Below are positions 1-8,569 of a DNA stretch of 21,582 nt, piece after piece; the stretch's first letter is position 1; the number at the start of each line of letters is the position of its first letter. Where the stretch lies: NCBI RefSeq assembly GCF_000090795.2, contig NW_003546285.1, positions 192,447 to 214,028 of the forward strand. Reading direction: 5' to 3'. This DNA is from Amphimedon queenslandica. Its lineage: Eukaryota; Porifera; Demospongiae; Haplosclerida; Niphatidae. Made by a program: the position numbers and the translations under genes. The notes under the pieces were generated by a model, which worked only from the letters and a program-made list of their open reading frames with translations, was not told the DNA's origin and searched no databases.

Positions 1-809
1 AAATAAGAGAAAAAAATTCAAGTACAGCAACTTAAACAATTTTAGTTCTAAAGTAAGATTGACAGTCGATATAAAACAACCTTTTGAGTTTTGATGCAGA
101 TAACGCTTTGAAGTTATACGTGTAAATGCTTAATGCAAAATTGACCAAATTCTAATTCTACGTCAATCTTGAATCGAAGTAAAAATTCAAAATGGCAACT
201 TTAAACAATACAGCATCACATAGTTCAGTAATATTATTATATAAGTAGAAGATTAATGGCCGGAGTACATTAGGTCAGAGGCTTCAGGTCTAACTGTTTT
301 TCATTCCAAGTGTTTGCAAACAGACAGTGCATGACTATCAACAGAAGAGGTTGTATTAGAAGCAGGAGCAGCTGCAATAATGCTCCTACACACACAACTA
401 AAGTACACACAAGAACAATACAGCAAGATTACCAATACTCAAACATATGTACAAGAATATGTACATGTATGTATCAGTACTTATATATACAAGAATATGC
501 ATGTGAACTGTATATTCTTTAGGGAGGGGAGCTATTTATAAAGTCAAGAGAAAGCAGCTGGCGTAATGAACGGTTGATATGATATACAACAATCCAGGGC
601 AGAGAGAAAACATAAACTGGACCAAGCTTATGTTATTATTAGTGAAGTATGCTAACCACGCACATGTGCAAGTACTCGCAGCCTCCTGTAGATGTATATG
701 TACATGATACGCAGCATATGTGTTACTGTGTTACATCGTTAATGCGTTATAATATATATGTAGCTGGATTTGAATAGAAAACTTGTTGTTGTTGTTATTG
801 TTTATTTAC
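1..809. other. AT-rich non-coding left flank
   Basis: I find no convincing gene here. If the P-Rex-like gene to the right continues, this stretch is intron or 3' sequence. On the minus strand, a TAG acceptor near 389 is followed by an open stretch to a stop near 301 in one frame, and to about 260 in the frame that would continue from the 832-810 exon. Neither translation resembles the missing PH half, so no exon is called. Short CATGTA-type runs occur near 461-474 and 699-706. Confidence 0.5.
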
Positions 810-832
810 CTGCTTTAGTTCTTAATGAGAAG
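810..832 (-). other. Candidate 23-nt microexon of the P-Rex-like gene
   Basis: On the minus strand a pyrimidine tract ends in CCAATGCAG, followed by 23 nt and a GTAAAT donor. The preceding exon ends two bases into a codon, and this piece keeps the frame open, giving SFSLRTKA plus one base. Vertebrate P-Rex has a basic, variable loop at this point of the PH domain, so the content is plausible but not diagnostic. Confidence 0.4.
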
Positions 833-2596
833 CTGCATTGGGAGAGAGAGAGAGAGGAGAAAGAGGAAAAGAGAGAGAGAGTAGGAGAGTAGGAGAGAGA
901 GAGAGAGTAGGAGGAAAAGAGATAGGAAGAGTGAAAGAGAGAGAGAGGGAGTAGGAGAGAGAGAGAGAGTGGGACAAAATATGCCATAATACCATAAACA
1001 GATGCACTAAGTGCATCAATGCTAATAATTGAGACACTCACAAACTCCTATATATAGTAAAAACTCCACCAAATCAAAACACAGGACAATATTGGCATGT
1101 AAGCTACAAAATTCTTTATCTAGAGCTGCTGTCAATCACATGCATGAATAGCATATCTATACTTCAATATGGACATAACTTATGTAGACTTTTTTATAGC
1201 TTATAGAATAATAGTGACACAGATCATTAAGGATTGTAATGTCGCTGCATACTTCTCCTCTTCTTTCCTTCCCTTCTCCCCCACCTCTCTGTCTCTCTCC
1301 TCTCTCTTTCTCCCTCTCTACCTTGCTGCCCTCTTGCAGTAGACCAGTAGTCCATCATACAAGAAAAAGACTCTCTCCTGCATATTACCAGCTGATATCT
1401 TTATCAATGATCCCTCTTTAACAAGTTCAGAGCAGGTGTCCACTACAGGCGATCCCTCCCAACCTTCTATGGTCTCCTGCCATTCGGCAATAGCTTCGAG
1501 TCTCTCGACTCTACGTTTCGCTTCATTTATGACTGAGCACAGTATTCTCATGTTACCCAGAGCTTTGACTGTATCTTCGTAGTCTTTGTGGCTTTCAGGA
1601 GTGTATTTTAAAAGCTCCTAAGAGAGCAGAAAGAGAGAGAGGGAGAGGAGAAAGAGAGAGAGAGAGAGGGAGGAAGAGTAGGAAGCGAGTACAAGTTGTA
1701 AAAATGAGAAAGTGATAGAAAAATGAGAAGAGGGAGAGAGTGGAAGATGAAAGAGTAAAATGCATTGTACATATACAAATAAAGTACTGCAATGAATGTA
1801 CATGTACATGTATGTACACACACATGTGTACTCTTCATGAATGACAAACTAACTTTAAAGAGAAGTGGATATTTACATATTCTTTGTATAGGTTTAAAGA
1901 GATAGGAACTGATGGAGGCTTCGTTAACACCTCCTAGCAACATAGCACCCTGGAAAAGGAGAGAAGGAAAAGGAGAAATACTAACATAGAACTCTTGATA
2001 TTAGCAATACGTACCACAAAGAAGGCTTTAAGCGATGGGACATCTTCTAACTGGTATAGTGTCTTCTGTGATTGTTCATTATTCTCGCCATAAGCTCTAT
2101 AAGCTTGGAATGACTCGTGCTAGAGAGGAGAGAAAGAAGAATGAATTTTGTATACATCACTTGGTCTAATGCTAATTCATTCTATCTCATGTAGCTTTAT
2201 ATGGTGCATCGGCTTTACAAGTACATGTACATACATGTTTTACGTAACAAGATGAAATCTGGGCATCAGGGCTAGCGGAGGGTATCATCTCTTTATCCAA
2301 GTCGACTAGAAGTGCTTTATGTGCTGCGAGAATTTCTTCAATGTTACAAAAGAGCTTTTCGATCACTTCTTCAGTGATGCTTGGATTCTGTGTAGAGAGC
2401 TGCTTCATTTTAGTAAGAATATGCTACAGGAGAGAGAGAAGAGATAGGGAGATAGTAATTTACATAGGAACATCAAATCTTGTACTTAAATTACACATAC
2501 ATCGACGGTAAACTCCAGAGAGCTTGTATAATCGTGCTCCGTCTGGTGTATCTCTTTGATAACGTGTAAACGAAACCGTTTTGTTGTCTCGTCCAT
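810..2596 (-). CDS. PREX1: P-Rex-like Rac guanine nucleotide exchange factor, 5' part (DH and start of PH)
   Basis: Likely exons are 2596-2501, 2423-2244, 2119-2015, 1949-1854, 1617-1322 and, tentatively, 832-810; the phases join. The first 257 residues cover a Dbl-homology domain: [16 protein letters not shown] (CR1), [14 protein letters not shown], then MLLGGV and [17 protein letters not shown] (CR3). The segment [16 protein letters not shown] and the PH opening [16 protein letters not shown] closely resemble vertebrate P-Rex1/2. DH-PH tandems load GTP on Rac/Rho at the plasma membrane; P-Rex proteins respond to PIP3 and G-beta-gamma. The DH starts almost at the first Met. A good acceptor (ending CTTCTGCAG) sits 2 nt upstream, so a 5' leader exon is probable. 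The remaining PH strands and the family's DEP, PDZ and C-terminal domains are not visible. Either the gene runs beyond the window or it is shortened. Family assignment is confident; one-to-one orthology is inferred. Confidence 0.8.
833..1321 (-). repeat. P-Rex intron 5 with opposed GA and CT microsatellites
   Basis: Read on the minus strand, the intron starts GTAGAG and continues as a purine (GA) tract over about 1320-1240. It ends with a long CT tract over about 970-841 before the acceptor. The two simple-sequence tracts are complementary within one 489-nt intron. The middle is ordinary AT-rich sequence with no ORF. Confidence 0.7.
1622..1740 (+). repeat. GA-rich simple sequence, the polypyrimidine tract of a minus-strand intron
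   Basis: AGAGAG/GGAGA low-complexity DNA directly upstream, in transcript sense, of the exon starting at 1617. On the transcribed RNA it is a CU-rich tract next to a TTAG acceptor, so it probably serves as an expanded polypyrimidine tract. Confidence 0.75.
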
Positions 2597-3176
2597 AACT
2601 GCAGAAGTAACAAGAAGAACAAGGTACAAGAACAAGCCTTGACGCTCCGCTGTACAACTATCCTGCCTTTTCTTGTATAAAGTCTGTTACAGGCTACAGC
2701 ATAGCCTCTTACAGAAAGAGAAACTTGGCTAGCCTAGCTGACTGGCCTGGCTTAGCTTAAGGGGTGGAGTGGAGAATTCTGCTGCTTGGAAAATGTCACA
2801 GTTTTTGGAGAAGGGCCTCCATAAAAGACACCCACGCACACATGGCTGTTGGTTTTAATTAACTAACAACTAATAATAATAACTTGCACTAATGTTGTTA
2901 AAATCTACCAAAAGATTTGAATTCTTTATCTTAAATAATAATAATAACAAATCAACTATATTTATTATATGCCAGTTTACAATATAAATGTTAAATATAA
3001 ATGTCAATTTAACAATCAGTTTATGATCAAAGAGAATAAACAATTTCTAAGAATAATAATAATAATAACAATAATAATGATAACAATAATAATAATAACA
3101 ATAAATGTATTGATGAAGGATTATAATGAATTAAAAATGGATAAATAAAGTTTAATGGAAAAGATGTGGTTAAATC
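2597..3176. other. Intergenic, between the PDZ-SAM stop and the P-Rex start (same strand)
   Basis: No gene is seen. The right part is AT-rich with interrupted AAT/AAC runs at 2926-2950 and 3050-3110. TTTATT at 2961-2966 is an AATAAA poly(A) signal on the minus strand, about 210 nt past the PDZ-SAM stop. The left part (2600-2850) is less AT-rich and probably holds the P-Rex promoter and 5' leader; a pyrimidine-rich acceptor lies at about 2599-2635. Confidence 0.5.
2961..2966 (-). terminator. Poly(A) signal AATAAA, PDZ-SAM gene
   Basis: Canonical hexamer on the minus strand, 211 nt downstream of the stop codon at 3177. Confidence 0.45.
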
Positions 3177-6100
3177 TTAAAGCCACGACACTTGTCCAGT
3201 CAGACGTTCCAGTTCTTTCTGTTCATGATGGAGCCTCAATCTAGCAACAGCCATTCCCAATAGAGTTCTATGGAGAAGAAGAAATTAGGTTTATTTAAAA
3301 TTTTGCAGCTGTGGATATAAATGTATGCATAGATTTGAATTTTTAAAGGGTTGTAATTTGAAAATTTTATGTCAGAATCGGCTCAAACTTTCTACATAGC
3401 ATAAGGACATCAATATGTATCAGAAAATGTAATAAAAATTGGGAGTGATTTTTTAGCCATTTTTCAGAAAATACCATGGGCTATAGCCTTGGGTATTTTT
3501 CAGATTTTGGCAAGTTTCTTAAATTGGCCATAACTTAAAAAATTTAAGCCAGAATTGGATCAAACTTTCTACACAGCATAAGGACATCAATATGAATCAG
3601 AAAATGTAATAAAAAGTAGGGGTGATTTTTGACCATTTTTCAGAAAATACCATGGGCTATAGCCTTGGGTATTTTCAGATTTTGGCAAGTTTCTTAAAAT
3701 GGCTGTAACTTAAAAAATTTAAGTCAGAATTGGATCAAACTTTCTACACAGCATAAGGATATCAATATGTATCAGAAAATGTAATAAAAATTGGGGGTGA
3801 TTTTTTGGCCATTTTTCAGAAAAAAGCATGGGCTATAGCCTTGAGTATTTTTCAGATTTTGGCATATTTTTAAAAATAGGCATAACTTGAAAAATTTAAG
3901 TCGGAATTGGCTCAAACTTTCTACACAGCATAAGGATGTCAATATGTATCAGAAAATGTAATAAAAATTGGGGGTGATTTTTCGGCCATTTTTCAGAAAA
4001 TACCATGGGCTATAAGAAACTTGCAAAAATCTGAAAAATACCCAAGGCTATAGCCTTGGGTATTTTTCAGATTTTTGCAAGTTTCTTAAAATGGCCGTAA
4101 CTTAAAAAATTTAAGTCGGAATTGGCTTAAACTTTCTACACAACATAAGGATATCAATATGCATTTAAAAATGTAATAAAAATTGGGGGTGATTTTTTGG
4201 CCATTTTTTGAAAAAAAGCATGGGCTATAGCCTTGGGTATTTTTCAGGTTTTGGCAATTTTCTTAAATTGGCCATAACTTGAAAATTTTAAGTCGGAATG
4301 AGCTTAAACTTTCTACACAGCATAAAGACATCAATATGTATCAGAAAATGTAATAAAAATTGGGGGTGATTTTTTGGCCATTTTTCCAAAAAAAAGCATG
4401 GGCTATAGTACAGGGTATATTTCAGAAATTGCTATAAAATGAATGAGGTAAGAGTTTGCCTGGATCAGCTTACCTGTGATCTTTATTGTCAATACCAATG
4501 TACTGGAGCTTGCTTTGATTTAAATGTAATAGAGTGTGACCTACAAACAGCAAATAAAATAATAATAAATAATGTGGAAATTATAAAAAATCTCCACACA
4601 CACAAACACACACACACCATTAAATTGCCCATATCTTATGTATATAAATGCATACATTAGCAAACAAAAACTACTTAAAGTGATGTCTAGATGTACATGT
4701 ACATAGCAAATGACAGTAATTGTTCATACAGTCAAAACAACAACAACTTAAGTATAGGTTATACACCGAGGTAGAGGTTTCTATGGTATTTATTAACCGA
4801 GCGACGCAGTCGCGAGGTTAATAAATGCCATAGAAACCGATACCGAGGTGTATAACCAACTTCTACCATGACACTTGAAAAACAACTACCAGCTGCTGAT
4901 AATAAGACCACAGTTGACATGCATACAACATATCTAACAGGCTAGGCCAGTAAAGAATCAACCAAGCTTGACAAATGGACTAATAAGAGCATAAGCGTAG
5001 AGTACCAAACTGCCAATCAATTAATTATTTAACGAGATAGGTTTATATTTTTACGAGCTAGGTTAATATGAAAAATAATTGACCTCCAATACAGCAATCT
5101 GATTGGTCAATCGCAAGGTGGCATGGTAGAATAATTATTATTTATTTAAAGCACAGCATGTGTCATGCACATGTACATGTACATGAACAGTTATTGCAGG
5201 AATGCTGCACGTGTGGACTTTATACTCTTAAAAATGATCACGGGAATCCCAAATATAACAATAGGAATCTATTATATGTACACTGTATTGTACAGCTACA
5301 AATTAAATAAAGGAAAATATGTAAAATTAATATAGAATTTGAGAAATGACATGTACATGTACATGTACACATGGCATTGAATTATGCTGGACTATTAATT
5401 ATTATTATTATTATTCTCTTACCAGTAATGCTATGCTGGGTAAAGCATTCATTGTACAGCTCACTGAGACTTGAGTTTAACTGACTCAGCCATGTTAGCA
5501 CATGAGATATCTTCCACGTATGAACTGAGAAAGAAAGAGAGAGAAATAGAAAACGTAATCAAGCTTACAGAATGGACTATTAAATTGCTAACTATTGTTA
5601 TTACAGTATTTTGGTATAGTGCTCATGCAGATTCTTGTCAGTTGATTTTTATAATTTTAAAAGTTTGCTCAAAAATCAGTCCAAACTCACCACTAGCTGG
5701 TAGACCAAATGAAGCCTTCACTGGATCAAGAGGAGAATCAGTCACAATAACTGGAGGGGGAGGAGTCGAAACTGAAGCCCCACCCACTTCAAGATCTTCT
5801 ACGACCGTCTTCTTAGCCGCACCTCTCCCTTTGCTTCTCAATACAACACCAGAAGTGGGTGGGGTAGTGGGAGGAGCCTCATCTTGAGGTGAAGCCTTCA
5901 ACTGAAGTGAGACGTCTTCGTACGAGTGCATCTGCTTCTTTACTTGGAGCTGATACTCAGGACGATTGCTGAGGAGGAACGTGTCAGGAACTACCGGATT
6001 GTAAGGAGGAATGGGAGGAGGGTTGGAGGATGGGGAGAGCAGGTCATTTGATGAGGACTGAGAGGAGGAAAGAAGAGGAAGAGAAGGAGGAGGGAGAGAA

Positions 6101-8229
6101 GGAGGAGGGAGAGAAGGAGGAGGGAGAGTAGAAGGAGGTAGAGAAGATGGAGAGTGAGGAGGGACAGTTGGAGGAAGAGAAGGAGAAGGAGGAAAAGAAG
6201 ATGGAGAGTGAGGAGGGACAGTTGGAGGAAGAGAAGGAGAAGGAGGAAAAGAAGATGGAGAATGAGGAGGGACAGAAGGAGGCATTGAAGGATGAGGTAG
6301 GGACTTCATGTCTTGATGAATGACTGGCACCTGAGACTGAGGTGAGACAGGAGGAGGAATAGACCGAGAAGGAGGGAAAGGAGGAGGTTCAGTACCCTCT
6401 TCATGTCTAGTTGGTGCTTTTTCAACAACAGATCCACTTCCTTTACCATCAGCAACACTAACCTCAATCCTTACTCCTGATTGGTCATGACCTTTTGCTG
6501 GAGGAATGGGAGCTTCATTTGAAACCTCTTTCACTTTCAATGGTCGTCTACCAATCTCAATACTAGCTTCGCTAGATACTTGAGGCTTAGGCTGCGTAGT
6601 CTTAGGCTTTGTTGATGCCGATAGATCTTTAATTCCTTGTAAAGCTTGCTGGGCACGTATAATCCCACCCACCATTGCAGCTGAAAAATGACCATGAGAG
6701 TCGTGAGTGTACTCGTCCGACCCATGAGTGAAATCCATGATGGGGTCCTCGTCCAGCTCTTCTCTCTCGTCGTCCTCTGATCGAGAAGAAGGAGGGAAGG
6801 ACTGGTCACTATCGCTTGGATTTGCATCCAGTTCAATGGAGATTTCTTTCTCTTCTCTGTCCTTGTTCTTTGATGGTGATAATCCTAAAAGATCAAAAGC
6901 GTTTTGAGCTGAACGCATAGCATCACCTACAGCAGCTTGATAAGCATTAAGACTACCTGAGGAGGGAGAGAGAGGGAGAGAGAGGGGGAGAGAGGAGAGA
7001 GAGAGAGGAGGGAGAGAGGAGAGAGAGAGAGAGGGGAGAGAGAGAGAGAGGGGAGAGAGAGAGAGATGGAGGGAGAAAGCACAAAAGCAATAACAAAGCA
7101 GTTTATCTGATTCGCTTAATCTCATAATATTCAATTAACATGGCTCCCAACTGGATAGTTTTAGGCTACAGAATTTTAATAAACTAATCTTATTAAATAT
7201 TTTAAGGCGAGTTAAAGTGAATGCGTATACGAGTGTGTGTCAACAACAACTCATAAAAGGAATCATGAAACCCACTCAAGCCCATATGTCAGTACAATAA
7301 TAACAAAACGATAATGATGGTAATGACAATGAGTGATGTTTTGGTTGCATTATCAGATTAAAAAAACTTTCATAATTGATACGAAATCATACACACACCC
7401 ACTGAAAGAAAGAAAATAAAAACATGTCTACTACATATACCAATATGTCATAAAAAATAGCTACAAAAGTGTAAATAAAAATGATTAAACATGTACATGT
7501 ATACGTCCATTAGCAGCTTCAAAGGTACAAATGATGAGCAATAAAATCAATTAAAAGTTGACATATATCTACATGTACATATACATGCATTGCAGCACAT
7601 CTTTAATAGCTTATAATTAGCTTAATTCACATCGGAAGTGACAGACATTACATGTCTAAAGACATTTCTAATGATCACTCATTCAACATAACTGAGATCA
7701 GGCCCATGACAAAGAGTCAACATAGACAACACACACACACACAAATAAAAATTACCCTCTTTCTTCATTAAAAAATCTAACTTACTTGTTTGGTTAGCCT
7801 ATTAATAAAAAGAAAAAAAGAGAGATTAAATTTAAAATAAAAAATAAAGAGCAGATACCTTAGCTTTGCTCTCGCTAATCTGGGGTCTGGCAACTTTTAG
7901 CGTAAGAGGTGAGCCGGTTGAATAACTAATGATGGACTGGACGGTTTGTAGTATTGAGTCTTTAACATTATGCCCATTGACTGTTAGTAGTAGGTCACCA
8001 GTCATGAGTCCGGCCATTTGTGAAGTTGAGTCTTTCTCAACCAGCGAGACACGTAGCGGCTTGCGATTTCCATCAATGAGAAACCCATAGCCAGAGGTGC
8101 TTGAATAAGGGACAGTCATTGTACTGTGAAGAGGAGAGGGGAGAGAGTGAGAGTGTATTTTAAAAGGGGAGGGAGAGAGTGTCATATATTTAGAAAATTA
8201 TTAACTAACATTTCTTTTCCTAGAGACAT
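3177..8229 (-). CDS. PDZ / proline-rich / SAM scaffold protein (607 aa)
   Basis: Seven exons: 8229-8210, 8123-7859, 7798-7786, 6956-5691, 5524-5423, 4540-4474 and 3267-3177. All phases agree and total 1824 nt. Residues 5-88 form a PDZ domain: KEITMTVPY, a YGFLIDG carboxylate-binding loop, then MTGDLLLTVNGHNV. Residues 100-290 are acidic and Ser-rich. Residues 290-422 are proline-rich, with an 18-residue tandem repeat containing FPPSP. Residues 522-590 form a SAM domain (VHTWKISHVLTWL, ITGHTLLHL, LQYIGIDNKDHRTLL), followed by a short helix and the stop. PDZ plus proline-rich linker plus C-terminal SAM is the order of Shank postsynaptic scaffolds without ankyrin and SH3, and the SAM also resembles neurabin. 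A cortical, multimerising scaffold role is inferred; I do not assign a named orthologue. The start is the first in-frame ATG, with a stop just upstream. Head-to-head with the pseudokinase gene. Confidence 0.85.
3335..4435 (+). repeat. Six-copy tandem array, period about 177 bp
   Basis: The anchor AAACTTTCTAC starts at 3385, 3562, 3737, 3914, 4129 and 4306, giving spacings of 177, 175, 177, 215 and 177 bp. Each unit runs through GCATAAGGACATCAATATG, ATCAGAAAATGTAATAAAAA, GGGGGTGATTTTTTGGCC and GGGCTATAGCCTTGGGTATT. Units differ by scattered substitutions. The long 215-bp unit carries an extra inverted segment. The array fills the 1.2-kb last intron (4473-3268) of the PDZ-SAM gene, antisense to it. 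No ORF runs through it. Confidence 0.95.
4013..4088. repeat. Perfect 76-bp palindrome with no spacer
   Basis: The arms 4013-4050 and 4051-4088 are exact reverse complements (38 bp each), meeting at the self-complementary core GGCTATAGCC. One arm is ordinary array sequence (TAGCCTTGGG...GTTTCTT). The other is its inverted copy, explaining the extra ~38 bp in this unit. It could form a cruciform, or a hairpin in RNA. Confidence 0.95.
4593..4618 (+). repeat. (CA)n microsatellite
   Basis: Short interrupted CACA run in the fifth intron of the PDZ-SAM gene. Confidence 0.7.
4757..4857. mobile_element. 101-bp foldback element (palindromic MITE-like)
   Basis: Two 49-bp arms (4757-4805 and 4809-4857) pair at 42 of 49 positions around a 3-base loop at 4806-4808. 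The outer ends are GGTTATACAC and GTGTATAACC; the inner stem is GCGAC GCA GTCGC. It lies in the 882-nt fifth intron of the PDZ-SAM gene. The GC-rich loop contrasts with the AT-rich surroundings. Calling it a mobile element is inference from structure; no clear target-site duplication is seen. Confidence 0.6.
4861..5131. repeat. Segment bounded by 10-bp inverted ends
   Basis: TTCTACCATG at 4861-4870 and CATGGTAGAA at 5122-5131 are exact inverted repeats bounding 271 bp of non-coding intron. It directly abuts the foldback element, so the two may be parts of one composite insertion. No coding sequence or target duplication is seen. Confidence 0.35.
6143..6304 (-). repeat. 54-bp coding tandem repeat (18 aa x 3)
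   Basis: GAAGATGG recurs at 6143, 6197 and 6251, exactly 54 bp apart, in frame. The encoded unit contains PPTVPPHSPSSFPPSPSL with minor variation, giving two FPPSP motifs. It lies in the proline-rich region of the PDZ-SAM protein, followed by three PPPSL units. Confidence 0.9.
6961..7067 (+). repeat. GA-rich tract, the pyrimidine tract before PDZ-SAM exon 4
   Basis: GAGAGA/GGGAGA low-complexity DNA abutting the acceptor CCTCCTCAG at 6957. Transcribed from the minus strand it is a CU tract of about 100 nt. The rest of the 829-nt intron (7785-6957) is AT-rich, with a CA run near 7727-7742 and CATGTA runs near 7491 and 7570. Confidence 0.8.
7786..7798 (-). other. 13-nt microexon of the PDZ-SAM gene
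   Basis: Minus strand: acceptor ATTAATAG, then GCTAACCAAACAA, then a full-consensus GTAAGT donor. It adds A-N-Q-T plus the first base of Ser. Direct joining of exons 2 and 4 would hit a stop within ten codons. With this 13-mer the frame is restored and the next exon reads SLNAYQAAVGDAM. Confidence 0.8.
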
Positions 8230-8569
8230 TATCGGGCCCAAAGGATTGTCCTATAATAAATGAAGAGAAGGAGGGAGTAAAGGAGAGCCAGCAACTGTTT
8301 GTATGCAAATAGAGAATTGTTATAAAACTAAGCCTTTTCTTTCAATTCCATTAGCAAGAGCCACACCTACCAATAAAACACATTAACCACACCTATTTAA
8401 TTTTAGACAACCACGCCCATTAGAAGCTAGGGTCACGCCCCTTGATGAGAAGGAGCTGCTAATTTTTGCAGTGAGAGAGAGGTAGGCAGCCAGCAAAACA
8501 GCAGGGCCGGCCGGATTAAAAAAGACAAACAATAAAGAGAACTAAGTAAAAGCGAAAGAGTCTCGAAGA
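8230..8569. promoter_or_regulatory. Divergent promoter, PDZ-SAM / pseudokinase-Kelch
   Basis: 340 bp between two opposed start codons. It contains CCACGCCC at 8411-8418 and CACGCCC at 8434-8440 (GGGCGTGG-type boxes), two CCACACC boxes near 8361 and 8387, and a GGCCGGCCGG block near 8505-8515. No TATA box stands out. A TTATTATAG acceptor near 8251 suggests that the PDZ-SAM leader is spliced. Confidence 0.6.

Noticed and set aside
301..388. Possible last exon of the P-Rex gene (Ser/Ala-rich, ends in a stop)
   Set aside because: The acceptor is reasonable, but two frames are open, the phase cannot be fixed and neither translation matches the family.
802..1041. Minus-strand Ser/Leu-rich frames over the GA/CT tracts
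   Set aside because: Pure low-complexity translation; better explained as a polypyrimidine tract in an intron.
3335..4435. Reading the tandem array as a CRISPR array or a coding repeat
   Set aside because: There are no short repeats with unique spacers, the units are contiguous, stops occur in all frames and the genome is eukaryotic.
4439..4660. Plus-strand 73-codon open frame
   Set aside because: It is antisense to the SAM exon at 4540-4474, which has strong splice sites and domain homology on the minus strand.
5471..5887. Plus-strand 138-codon open frame
   Set aside because: It is antisense to PDZ-SAM exons 4 and 5, crosses their splice sites and is proline/glycine-rich only because of the coding strand opposite.
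7057..7134. Upstream extension of PDZ-SAM exon 4 with its own Met (MNIMRLSESDK)
   Set aside because: The extension runs through the CT tract, and a consensus acceptor at 6957 plus the 13-nt microexon gives a phase-correct link to the PDZ domain.
7095..7180. Possible extra PDZ-SAM exon after a TTCTGTAG acceptor
   Set aside because: The frame ends in a stop with no donor before it, and phase bookkeeping does not need another exon.
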